A stretch of DNA of 13,192 bases, taken from the NCBI GenBank assembly GCA_964415885.1, contig CAYQCE010000070.1, forward strand, positions 1-13,192, given 5' to 3'. This document shows positions 7,170-13,192 of this stretch, one piece after another. Made by a program: the position numbers and the translations under genes. The first letter of the stretch is position 1. Each line of letters begins with the position of its first letter. The notes beneath the pieces are model-generated. The model had not been told where the DNA came from. It did not search any database and was given only the letters and a program-made list of their open reading frames with translations. This DNA comes from CAYQCE01 sp964415885 (GTDB taxonomy: Bacteria; Zixibacteria; MSB-5A5; JAABVY01; JAHJOQ01).

Positions 7170-9519
7170 GACGCCGTTTCTCACAAAAAACGATCTTCAT
7201 AACCTGCGAGGCATTGCGCACCAGATGAAACTTCAGACCTTTCTTCAACTGGTCTGGAAGCTCCTTTATGTCCTTCTCGTTTTTCCGCGGGCATATAATC
7301 TCGCGCACACCGGCACGTTTTGCAGCGATGAATTTCTCGTTGAGACCGCCTACGGGCAGCACGTCGCCCTTGAGCGTAATCTCACCGGTCATCGCGACAT
7401 CATTTCTGATCGGACGGTCTGAATACGCCGAAACGAGCGCAGTGAGCAGAGCAATACCCGCCGACGGACCATCCTTGGGAACCGCGCCCTCCGGGATGTG
7501 TACGTGTACGTCGCGATCCTTGAAGGCCCCATTCTCAATCTTCAAACGCTTGGCGTTGCTCTTGATATATGAGAGCGCAGCATTGGCGGATTCTTTGAGG
7601 ACATCGCCCAGCTTTCCGGTCAACTTCAGGTTGGACGACCCTTCCATCAGCAGGACCTCTACCGGCAGAATCTCACCGCCATGGGACGTCCATGCAAGCC
7701 CGATTGCCTTGCCGACCTCCGGCTTGCGGGGAATCTCCATATCAATGTACTTCGGCGCACCGAGGTACTTTGTTACCTGCGGCTTCCTGACGGAGAATTT
7801 GGTACGTTTCTTATTCGTAACATGCTTCTCTGCGATTTTGCGGAGCACGGATGATATCTGCCGTTCGAGTTCGCGCACTCCCGATTCGCGCGTGTAATTT
7901 CGAATTATGCTCAGAATAGCATCGTCATGAAGCGAGATATTCAGCTTCTCGAGACCGAGCTCGAGACGAAGCTTTGGCAGAAGATAATCCTTCGCTATCT
8001 GGAGCTTTTCGAATTCGAGATATCCGGGCAGATGGATTATCTCCATCCGATCGAGCAGCGCGGGTGGGATGCCATGCAGAGTGTTCGCAGTCGTGAGAAA
8101 GAGAACATTCGAAAGATCGAATTCCACTTCCAGAAAATGATCGACGAACGTGCTGTTCTGCTCCGGATCGAGAACTTCGAGCAGAGCCGATGCCGGATCG
8201 CCTCGGAAGTCGGTCCCGATTTTGTCCACCTCATCAAGCAGAAACACCGGATTCGCGGACCCGGCCTTTCTGATCGACTGTATTATCCTGCCCGGTAGCG
8301 ATCCGATGTAGGTTCGGCGGTGTCCCCTGATCTCGGCTTCGTCCCGCACGCCACCGAGCGACATGCGAACAAACTTGCGCTGCATGGATGTCGCAATCGA
8401 TCTACCGAGCGAGGTCTTGCCAACACCGGGCGGACCAACGAAACAAAGTATCGGCCCTTTCACTTCATGTGCGAGCTGAATGACCGCGAGATGCTCAAGG
8501 ATGCGCTTCTTTGGCTTTTCGAGACCGTAGTGATCGGCATCGAGTATTGCGCTAACCTCTTTGAATTCCGTCCGATCCGCAGTGTGGTATCCCCACGGCA
8601 TCCCGAGGAGCCAATCGAGAAATGTCCTGACAACCGTGGCCTCGGCCGAGTATGGGTGCATTTTGCGCAGACGATCGATCTCCTCTTCAGCCTTGTCTCG
8701 TGCCTGTTCGGTGAGAGGCAACGTATCGAGTTTCTTCTCGTATTCATCCACCTCCACCTGGCTGTCGTCCGCCTGCCCGAGCTCCTCCTTAATTGCGCGC
8801 AACTGATGCTGCAGATAAAACTCGCGCTGACTCTTTGAGAGCGACTCACGAACATTCGTATCGATCTTCTCTTCGATCTTGAGAATCTCAATCTCCGACT
8901 TCAAAATGTCGGCGAGGGCTTTCAGCTGAGCACGGAGATACTTCGCCTCGAGCAGCTTCTGCTTCACGCTCACCTTGAGGAGCGCGTGCGCCGCGATTGT
9001 ATCCGCGAGCCTCTGAGTCTCCTCGGTGCTCGAGAGATAGAGCAAAACCTCATCGGGGATTCGTCGATTGAGGCGAATATATTCCTCGAACCGTCCCTGT
9101 GCGAGACGGAGCAATGCCTCCGTTTCGGTCGTGTTCCTTCCCTCGACAGGACTGTAGACTTCGATTACTGCGCTGGCGAAATTTTCGTTATCGATGTAAT
9201 CAAGAAGACGCGCACGAGTAATCCCCTCGACAAGCACCTTCATCATTCCATTCGGGAGCTTCATCACCTGAAGAATCCGTGCGACAGTACCAACCGAGAA
9301 AAGGTCATCCTTGCTGGGCTCTTCAACATTCGGCCTGCGCTGCGTTATGAGAAGGACCAGCTTCTCTTTGACCATAGCATCCTGCAACGCATCGATGGAG
9401 AACTGCCTTCCGAGCAGAAGCGGATAGACCATGTACGGGAAAATTACGACATCCCTGAGGGGAAGAACCGGAAGTTCGGAAGGGATATCGATTTCGTCGG
9501 AGTTGTGAACGACCCGCAT
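7153..9519 (-). CDS. lon: ATP-dependent protease Lon (LonA)
   Basis: A 788-aa soluble AAA+ serine protease that degrades misfolded and regulatory proteins. Domains in order: N-terminal substrate-binding LON domain (about 10-205), coiled-coil linker (about 205-300), AAA+ module and C-terminal protease domain. The AAA+ module has Walker A GPPGVGKTS (362-370), Walker B FLLDE (Asp429, Glu430), sensor-1 Asn479 and arginine finger Arg491. The protease domain has catalytic Ser686 in PKDGPSAG and Lys729 in VGGLNEKF. Ser and Lys are 43 residues apart, as in E. coli Lon (679 and 722). The motif before the lysine reads LNEK where E. coli has LKEK. The ATG at 9519 is preceded by AGAGG and lies only 6 bp after the clpX stop, pointing to one transcript. 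No HAIR/CIRCE-like site is seen. The C-terminus is basic (KRRRVKSK). Confidence 0.98.
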   Translation of the reverse strand: MRVVHNSDEIDIPSELPVLPLRDVVIFPYMVYPLLLGRQFSIDALQDAMVKEKLVLLITQRRPNVEEPSKDDLFSVGTVARILQVMKLPNGMMKVLVEGITRARLLDYIDNENFASAVIEVYSPVEGRNTTETEALLRLAQGRFEEYIRLNRRIPDEVLLYLSSTEETQRLADTIAAHALLKVSVKQKLLEAKYLRAQLKALADILKSEIEILKIEEKIDTNVRESLSKSQREFYLQHQLRAIKEELGQADDSQVEVDEYEKKLDTLPLTEQARDKAEEEIDRLRKMHPYSAEATVVRTFLDWLLGMPWGYHTADRTEFKEVSAILDADHYGLEKPKKRILEHLAVIQLAHEVKGPILCFVGPPGVGKTSLGRSIATSMQRKFVRMSLGGVRDEAEIRGHRRTYIGSLPGRIIQSIRKAGSANPVFLLDEVDKIGTDFRGDPASALLEVLDPEQNSTFVDHFLEVEFDLSNVLFLTTANTLHGIPPALLDRMEIIHLPGYLEFEKLQIAKDYLLPKLRLELGLEKLNISLHDDAILSIIRNYTRESGVRELERQISSVLRKIAEKHVTNKKRTKFSVRKPQVTKYLGAPKYIDMEIPRKPEVGKAIGLAWTSHGGEILPVEVLLMEGSSNLKLTGKLGDVLKESANAALSYIKSNAKRLKIENGAFKDRDVHVHIPEGAVPKDGPSAGIALLTALVSAYSDRPIRNDVAMTGEITLKGDVLPVGGLNEKFIAAKRAGVREIICPRKNEKDIKELPDQLKKGLKFHLVRNASQVMKIVFCEKRRRVKSK

Positions 9520-9525
9520 TATCCT

Positions 9526-10755
9526 CTAAGCGCTCTTGCGCCTGCTTCCCTTGGTTTCCAGAATCGGAGGTTTCTTCTCTCTGACCGACTCCGCCGTGAT
9601 TGTGCACTTTGCGACGTTCTTCCTGGACGGAACATCGTACATGACATCGAGCATCGCGTCCTCGAGCACCGATCGGAGCGCACGCGCCCCGGTCTTCCGC
9701 TTCTCCGCAATCTCGACTATGACATCGAGTGCATCATCGGTGAACTCGAGCTTCACATTTTCCATATCGAAAAGCTTCTGATACTGCTTGGTGAGCGCAT
9801 TCCTCGGTTCGAGCAGAATCTGCTTGAGCGCTTCCTTCGAGAGCTCGTGCAGTGTGCTCACTACCGGAAGCCGTCCCACGAGCTCAGGGATCAGCCCGTA
9901 CTCGAGAATGTCCTGCGGCTCCGTGCGCTCGAGTATCTGTCCGATCGTCTGCCTGGCAAGCACGGTCTTCTTGGATGAAAACCCGAGCTGCTGCTTGCCG
10001 ATCCGACGCGCAACGATCTTCTCGAGACCGTCGAACGCACCCCCGCAGATGAAGAGTATATTTTTCGTATTCATCTGAATGAACGCCTGCTCCGGGTGTT
10101 TGCGTCCGCCCTTCGGGGGAATCGCGGCAGTCGTGCCCTCGAGTATCTTCAAGAGCCCCTGCTGCACACCCTCCCCGGAGACATCGCGCGTGATCGACGG
10201 GTTCGCGTCCTTGCGCGCTATCTTGTCGAGCTCATCGATGTATATTATCCCGCGCTCCGCGCGCTGGAGGTCGTAGTCTGCCGCCTGCAGAAGCCGTACG
10301 AGGATATTCTCGACATCCTCACCGACATACCCCGCCTCGGTCAGCACCGTGGCATCGGCAATAGAGAACGGCACCGAGAGCATCCGGGCGAGCGTCTGCG
10401 CGATCAGAGTCTTGCCCGTGCCGGTCGGACCGACCATCAGGATATTGCTCTTCTCTATTTCGACATCCTCGGCCTCATCCGGGTAGAACACGCGTTTGTA
10501 GTGGTTGTATACCGCCACCGAGATTGTCCTCTTGGCCTTCTCCTGGCCGATGACATACTGCTCAAGGAACTCGTTTATCTCAACCGGTTTCGGGAGCTTG
10601 AACGGCTTTTTGGCTGCGGTGCGTCTCTTCTCGGTATCGATGACATCCGAGCATAGCGAAACGCACTCGTCGCATATAAAGGCGTTGTGTCCGGAAAAGA
10701 TCCGCCGGACATTCTGTGCGGCCTTACCGCAAAAACTGCATCTTTTTTCTTCCAT
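9526..10755 (-). CDS. clpX: ATP-dependent Clp protease ATP-binding subunit ClpX
   Basis: A 409-aa AAA+ unfoldase that recognises tagged substrates and feeds them to ClpP. The N-terminal zinc-binding domain has Cys6, Cys9, Cys28 and Cys31. Walker A is GPTGTGKT (109-116), pore-1 loop GYVG (142-145), Walker B IYIDELDK (171-178), RKH pore loop 218-220, the ClpP-docking loop LGF (257-259) and sensor-2 GARALR (356-361). All key residues are present, so it should be a working partner for ClpP. The ATG at 10755 is the only sensible start because Cys6 is close behind and an in-frame TGA lies upstream. It lacks a good ribosome binding site: GGGA is too far away, about 13 nt. TATAAT directly abuts the ATG. 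A terminator-like hairpin lies between clpP and this gene; lon follows after 6 bp. Confidence 0.98.
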   Translation of the reverse strand: MEEKRCSFCGKAAQNVRRIFSGHNAFICDECVSLCSDVIDTEKRRTAAKKPFKLPKPVEINEFLEQYVIGQEKAKRTISVAVYNHYKRVFYPDEAEDVEIEKSNILMVGPTGTGKTLIAQTLARMLSVPFSIADATVLTEAGYVGEDVENILVRLLQAADYDLQRAERGIIYIDELDKIARKDANPSITRDVSGEGVQQGLLKILEGTTAAIPPKGGRKHPEQAFIQMNTKNILFICGGAFDGLEKIVARRIGKQQLGFSSKKTVLARQTIGQILERTEPQDILEYGLIPELVGRLPVVSTLHELSKEALKQILLEPRNALTKQYQKLFDMENVKLEFTDDALDVIVEIAEKRKTGARALRSVLEDAMLDVMYDVPSRKNVAKCTITAESVREKKPPILETKGSRRKSA

Positions 10756-10783
10756 ATTATAGTCGCATCCCGCTTGAAGTCAC

Positions 10784-10818
10784 AAAAAACCGGGCAAACC
10801 ATAGTTAAGGCCTGCCCG
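10784..10818 (-). terminator. Intrinsic terminator between clpP and clpX
   Basis: On the minus strand CGGGCAGGCC (10818-10809) pairs with GGTTTGCCCG (10800-10791) in a 10-bp RNA stem with two G-U pairs and an 8-nt loop. G and then six T (10789-10784) follow. It starts 32 bp after the clpP stop and ends 28 bp before the clpX ATG. It has the full form of a Rho-independent terminator, so it should end or attenuate the tRNA-tig-clpP transcript. Confidence 0.8.
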
Positions 10819-10850
10819 TTGGATGAGAGTACGAAATCGCTAATCAAATA

Positions 10851-11435
10851 TCAAGTCTTTTTTTCGAACACCTCGTCGATCAAACCGTACTCTCTCGACT
10901 CCTCGGCGGACATCCAGAAGTTACGATCGGTGTCCTTGTCGATCTTCTCGATCGGCTGACCGGTGTGATGCGCGATAATCTTGTTTAGAGTCTCCTTGTG
11001 CTTCAGAAACTCCCTCGTCTGAATCTCGATATCGGTCACCTGCCCCTGCGCCCCGCCGAGCGGCTGATGGATCATGATTCGCGAATGCGGCAAAGACATT
11101 CTCTTGCCCTTTGCACCTGCAGTCAGAAGAAGCGCACCCATTGATGCGGCGAGTCCAACACATATTGTCTGGATATCCGGCTTGACGAACTGCATCGTGT
11201 CATAGATCGCCATACCGGCGGTAACCATTCCGCCCGGGCTGTTGATATACAGATTGATATCTTTATCCGGGTCTTCGGCCTCGAGGAAGAGCATCTGGGC
11301 GATCACGAGATTGGCGATATTATCATCTATCGGCGTTCCGATGAAAACGATCCGGTCCTTTAGCAGGCGCGAATAGATATCATACGCGCGTTCGCCGCGC
11401 CCTGTCGATTCTACTACTATCGGAACCATCGGCAT
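10851..11435 (-). CDS. clpP: Clp protease proteolytic subunit ClpP with Asn at the catalytic Asp position
   Basis: A 194-aa peptidase that forms the double-heptamer chamber used by ClpX. Overall it is canonical: VPIVVESTGRGERAYDIYSRLL at the N-terminus, oxyanion glycines in INSPGG (68-69), nucleophile Ser98 in AASMGA and His123 in MIHQPLGG. In B. subtilis and E. coli the third triad residue is the Asp after DT(D/E)R. Here the motif reads DTDRNFWMSAEE, so residue 172 is Asn (codon AAC). The neighbouring residues keep their register, which argues against misalignment. The known parallel is Listeria ClpP1, which also has Asn there and depends on its ClpP2 partner for good activity. There is no pro-peptide. 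The ATG at 11435 has AAAGGG 8 nt upstream; Met3 is an alternative. tig is 26 bp upstream. Confidence 0.96.
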   Translation of the reverse strand: MPMVPIVVESTGRGERAYDIYSRLLKDRIVFIGTPIDDNIANLVIAQMLFLEAEDPDKDINLYINSPGGMVTAGMAIYDTMQFVKPDIQTICVGLAASMGALLLTAGAKGKRMSLPHSRIMIHQPLGGAQGQVTDIEIQTREFLKHKETLNKIIAHHTGQPIEKIDKDTDRNFWMSAEESREYGLIDEVFEKKT

Positions 11436-11461
11436 AGAGAAATCCCTTTCCTTATTATGTC

Positions 11462-12730
11462 TTATGCGTCAACGACTTCAGAATTATCCAGAAGGTAGCT
11501 AAGTACCTTCGCCTCCAGCACCGTCTCCCTGACCTGCTGTACCTTTTTGCTGGCCTCGAGCATCTCTTTCGCCTGCTCGAATTCCATATTATACCTATCG
11601 GCAAAAGACTCGATCCACTTATCGATATCGTCCTTCTCGACCTTGATGTCCTTCTCTTCGGCGATCTTGTGCATCAGCATATTCCAGCGGATCATTCGGA
11701 TCCCGACCGGACGGTACTTCTCGCGGATTTCTTCCTCGTCCACAGGATCATTCGGATGCTCCTTCCGGAAGTCCTCAACGACATCATCAAGATAACGGTT
11801 CAAGAGTGAATCCGGCAGCTCGAACTGGTTGTGCATGATCACCGACTTGACTACCTGCTCGCGCATATCCTCCTGAATTTCCTTCTCACGGCGGGCGACG
11901 AGATCCATGCGGAGCTTCTCCTTGAATTCATCGACCGTCTTGACATCCTGCGCGAATTTCGAGAAGAAACTTTCGTCCATCTCGGGCGGGGTCTTCTTCT
12001 TGATAGCCTTGACCACGATCTTGAATTTGATCGTCGCGTCCGCGAGACGTTTCTCGTCGTAGTCCGGCGGGTATGTCACCTTAACCTCGCGTTCGTCGCC
12101 GGGAAGAGTCCCCTTCAGCTCGCTGATAAACTCCGGCAACGAGGTTTCCTCCGAAAGTTCAACCGTGAAATCCTTGAACTCCTCCTGTGGCAGACGGTTG
12201 TCCGGGTCCTCAATCTTGAAAAGGTCGACCGTCAGGACATTACCCACCTCGGCGGGCTGATCAGATTCCTCGAGCGTGCTCTCCATATCCTTGATCGCCT
12301 CGAACGCCTGCTCGACATCCTTGTCGGTGATCTTCTCGTCCTGCTTCTTGATCGTGAACCCCTCGGTCTTTTCGAGCTTGATATCCGGGGCAACCTCGAC
12401 AGAGGCCTTGAATGTCAGCGGTTTGCCCTCCTCGAGAGTCAGATCGAGAATCTCCGGGGAGGAGATTGGGGAGATGCCCGAATCCTTGACAGCCTTCGAC
12501 ATCGATTCCTGTATCAACTGCTCGCCCACCTCGCCGAGAACATCCTTGCCGAAACGGGACTTGATTACATTCAGCGGCACCTTACCGGGACGGAAACCGG
12601 GGATTTTGGCTTCCTTGCGAAGCATTTTGAGAACCTCGGCATATTTCTCGTCGACTTCCTCTTTCGGGACTTCGACATCGAAGACTTTCTTCGAGCCTTT
12701 TTCCTCGCTCATGTCATATTTGTAATCCAA
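11462..12730 (-). CDS. tig: Trigger factor (ribosome-associated chaperone)
   Basis: A 422-aa chaperone that binds ribosomal protein L23 at the tunnel exit and shields nascent chains. The N-terminal ribosome-binding domain (about 1-120) carries the signature GFRPGKVP (45-52). The middle FKBP-like PPIase domain (about 158-245) is degenerate, lacking the usual IPGFE stretch. The C-terminal chaperone arms (about 250-422) are rich in charged helices. The start is a TTG at 12730. GGGAGGAG lies directly upstream, and the resulting N-terminus (VFDVEVP from residue 16) lines up with E. coli trigger factor (VTITI from 15). The later ATG at 12712 has no ribosome binding site and would remove the first strand. 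It follows tRNA-Leu by 19 nt and precedes clpP by 26 bp. Confidence 0.95.
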   Translation of the reverse strand: MDYKYDMSEEKGSKKVFDVEVPKEEVDEKYAEVLKMLRKEAKIPGFRPGKVPLNVIKSRFGKDVLGEVGEQLIQESMSKAVKDSGISPISSPEILDLTLEEGKPLTFKASVEVAPDIKLEKTEGFTIKKQDEKITDKDVEQAFEAIKDMESTLEESDQPAEVGNVLTVDLFKIEDPDNRLPQEEFKDFTVELSEETSLPEFISELKGTLPGDEREVKVTYPPDYDEKRLADATIKFKIVVKAIKKKTPPEMDESFFSKFAQDVKTVDEFKEKLRMDLVARREKEIQEDMREQVVKSVIMHNQFELPDSLLNRYLDDVVEDFRKEHPNDPVDEEEIREKYRPVGIRMIRWNMLMHKIAEEKDIKVEKDDIDKWIESFADRYNMEFEQAKEMLEASKKVQQVRETVLEAKVLSYLLDNSEVVDA

Positions 12731-12732
12731 AA

Positions 12733-12740
12733 CTCCTCCC
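12733..12740 (-). promoter_or_regulatory. Ribosome binding site supporting the TTG start of tig
   Basis: GGGAGGAG on the minus strand ends 2 nt before the TTG at 12730; its GGAGG core is 4 nt away. It is 20 nt or more from the ATG at 12712, so it favours the TTG. It begins only 9 nt after the tRNA CCA end. Confidence 0.7.
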
Positions 12741-12749
12741 GGTAGTAAA

Positions 12750-12834
12750 TGGTGCGAAAGAGGGGAGTCGAACCCCTACGGCCGAAGCCACTGGATCCTA
12801 AGTCCAGCGCGTCTACCAGTTCCGCCACTTTCGC
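12750..12834 (-). tRNA. tRNA-Leu (anticodon UAG), CCA encoded
   Basis: An 85-nt class II tRNA. Acceptor GCGAAAG (12834-12828) pairs with CTTTCGC (12760-12754), followed by discriminator A and encoded CCA (12752-12750). The D arm reads GGCGGAACTGGTAGACGC, typical of tRNA-Leu. The anticodon stem CTGGA/TCCAG encloses loop CTTAGGA, giving anticodon TAG with U33 and G37. The long variable arm TGGCTTCGGCCG and T arm AGGGG-TTCGACT-CCCCT are intact. It reads CUA and probably other CUN codons. It is in the same orientation as tig and probably cotranscribed with it. Confidence 0.97.
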
Positions 12835-12904
12835 ACTGAGAATCCCCGCAGGCCGAAACCCTCGTGGTTCCGACTCTCGCACGGACTCACGTATCCAGCG
12901 GCGC

Positions 12905-12933
12905 AATATATTATAACATGGATTTGTTGACAA
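12905..12933 (-). promoter_or_regulatory. Sigma70-like promoter of the tRNA-Leu/tig/clpP transcript
   Basis: On the minus strand TTGTCA (12933-12928, 5 of 6) and TATATT (12910-12905, 5 of 6) are separated by 17 bp. Transcription would start near 12898, about 64 nt before the tRNA 5' end. An overlapping TATAAT is only 12 bp from the same -35 and is less likely to be used. Confidence 0.65.
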
Positions 12934-12972
12934 GTGTTTTGGGTTTCTGGGGGATGAGGTGTCTGCACCCAG

Positions 12973-13001
12973 GCGTCGTCGGGAATCCCTTCCCGACGAA
13001 A
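12973..13001. repeat. 29-bp palindromic repeat, copy 1
   Basis: It begins GCGTCGTCGGGAA and ends TTCCCGACGAAA around a central TCCC. The inner arms TCGTCGGGAA and TTCCCGACGA are perfect 10-bp complements with a 4-nt loop. It differs from copy 2 at one base (T at 12986, in the loop). It resembles a REP-type intergenic element. Confidence 0.75.
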
Positions 13002-13163
13002 TCTGAGGGCTGCCCGTCCCGAACGCAGACGATCCGAGTAGGGAAGAACCCGAAGCGGTTCCGCCGTCCTGCAGGTCACACCTGCCTCCGGCAGCCAAGA
13101 TTTGGCAAGAACAGGGGGAATCGTATTGCTGGTGCACGAGGACGGAAATCAGCCACAAACCAA

Positions 13164-13192
13164 GCGTCGTCGGGAACCCCTTCCCGACGAAA
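13164..13192. repeat. 29-bp palindromic repeat, copy 2 (at window edge)
   Basis: Same sequence as copy 1 except C for T in the loop, in the same orientation and 191 bp away start to start. It reaches the window end, so the full repeat may be longer. Between the copies (13002-13163) are small inverted repeats (CAGGT/ACCTG 13072-13084, CTGCC/GGCAG 13082-13094) but no gene I can support. Confidence 0.75.

Noticed and set aside
8986..9978. 330-codon open frame on the plus strand across the lon/clpX junction
   Set aside because: It is antisense to two well-conserved genes, has low-complexity Arg/Leu-rich content and matches no family; it is a by-product of their codon use.
10756..10761. TATAAT directly before clpX as a normal promoter
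   Set aside because: Transcription would begin inside the coding region; it is kept only as an oddity in the findings.
11831..12745. 304-codon plus-strand open frame opposite tig
   Set aside because: A mirror of the tig codons (Glu/Lys-rich gene giving Leu/Phe/Arg-rich antisense) with no domain.
12709..13158. 149-codon minus-strand open frame upstream of tig
   Set aside because: It runs through the tRNA-Leu gene (AELVDALDLGSSGFG is a classic tRNA translation) and through a palindromic repeat; it is not a protein gene.
12971..13192. CRISPR array
   Set aside because: Only two repeats 191 bp apart, palindromic and without regular spacers.

Overview
The window (13,192 bp, moderate G+C by eye) is a piece of bacterial chromosome dominated by housekeeping genes. 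On the minus strand, read from the right, is a proteostasis and growth cluster: tRNA-Leu(UAG), trigger factor (tig), clpP, clpX, lon, engB/ysxC and purA. A HAD-family hydrolase and a BioY biotin transporter follow. The tig-clp-lon-engB order is shared by many phyla, including Firmicutes and Deltaproteobacteria, so it does not identify the organism. The gene set and intergenic palindromes suggest an uncultured, possibly FCB-like or deltaproteobacterium-like lineage, but this is a weak inference.

Layout. 90-1133 (+): a Mrr-type restriction endonuclease with an extra N-terminal domain and more AT-rich DNA; it looks like an accessory defence gene. 1134-1326: intergenic stretch with hairpins. 1327-2406 (-): aldo/keto reductase. 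2407-2573: divergent intergenic region with a direct repeat and a palindrome. 2574-3752 (+): GT4-like glycosyltransferase, convergent with bioY (3808-4380, -); a strong hairpin lies between them. 4478-5182 (-): HAD hydrolase. 5255-6565 (-): purA. 6582-7169 (-): engB. 7153-9519 (-): lon. 9526-10755 (-): clpX. 10851-11435 (-): clpP. 11462-12730 (-): tig. 12750-12834 (-): tRNA-Leu. 12905-12933: a sigma70-like promoter reading into the tRNA. 12940-13192: non-coding, with two near-identical 29-bp palindromic repeats.

How the genes work together. Trigger factor folds nascent chains. ClpXP and Lon are the main ATP-dependent cytosolic proteases. EngB assists 50S ribosome assembly and PurA makes adenylosuccinate for AMP synthesis. 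One promoter upstream of the tRNA could drive tRNA and tig together, with tRNA 3' processing leaving a 19-nt leader on tig. An intrinsic terminator between clpP and clpX implies that the downstream half is expressed by read-through or from another promoter.

The most notable observation is in ClpP. The catalytic Ser98 and His123 are present, but the position of the third triad residue is Asn172 (codon AAC) instead of Asp. Listeria ClpP1 is a known example of this substitution. It predicts reduced activity alone or dependence on a second ClpP encoded elsewhere. I did not find a clearly new multi-gene system in this window.
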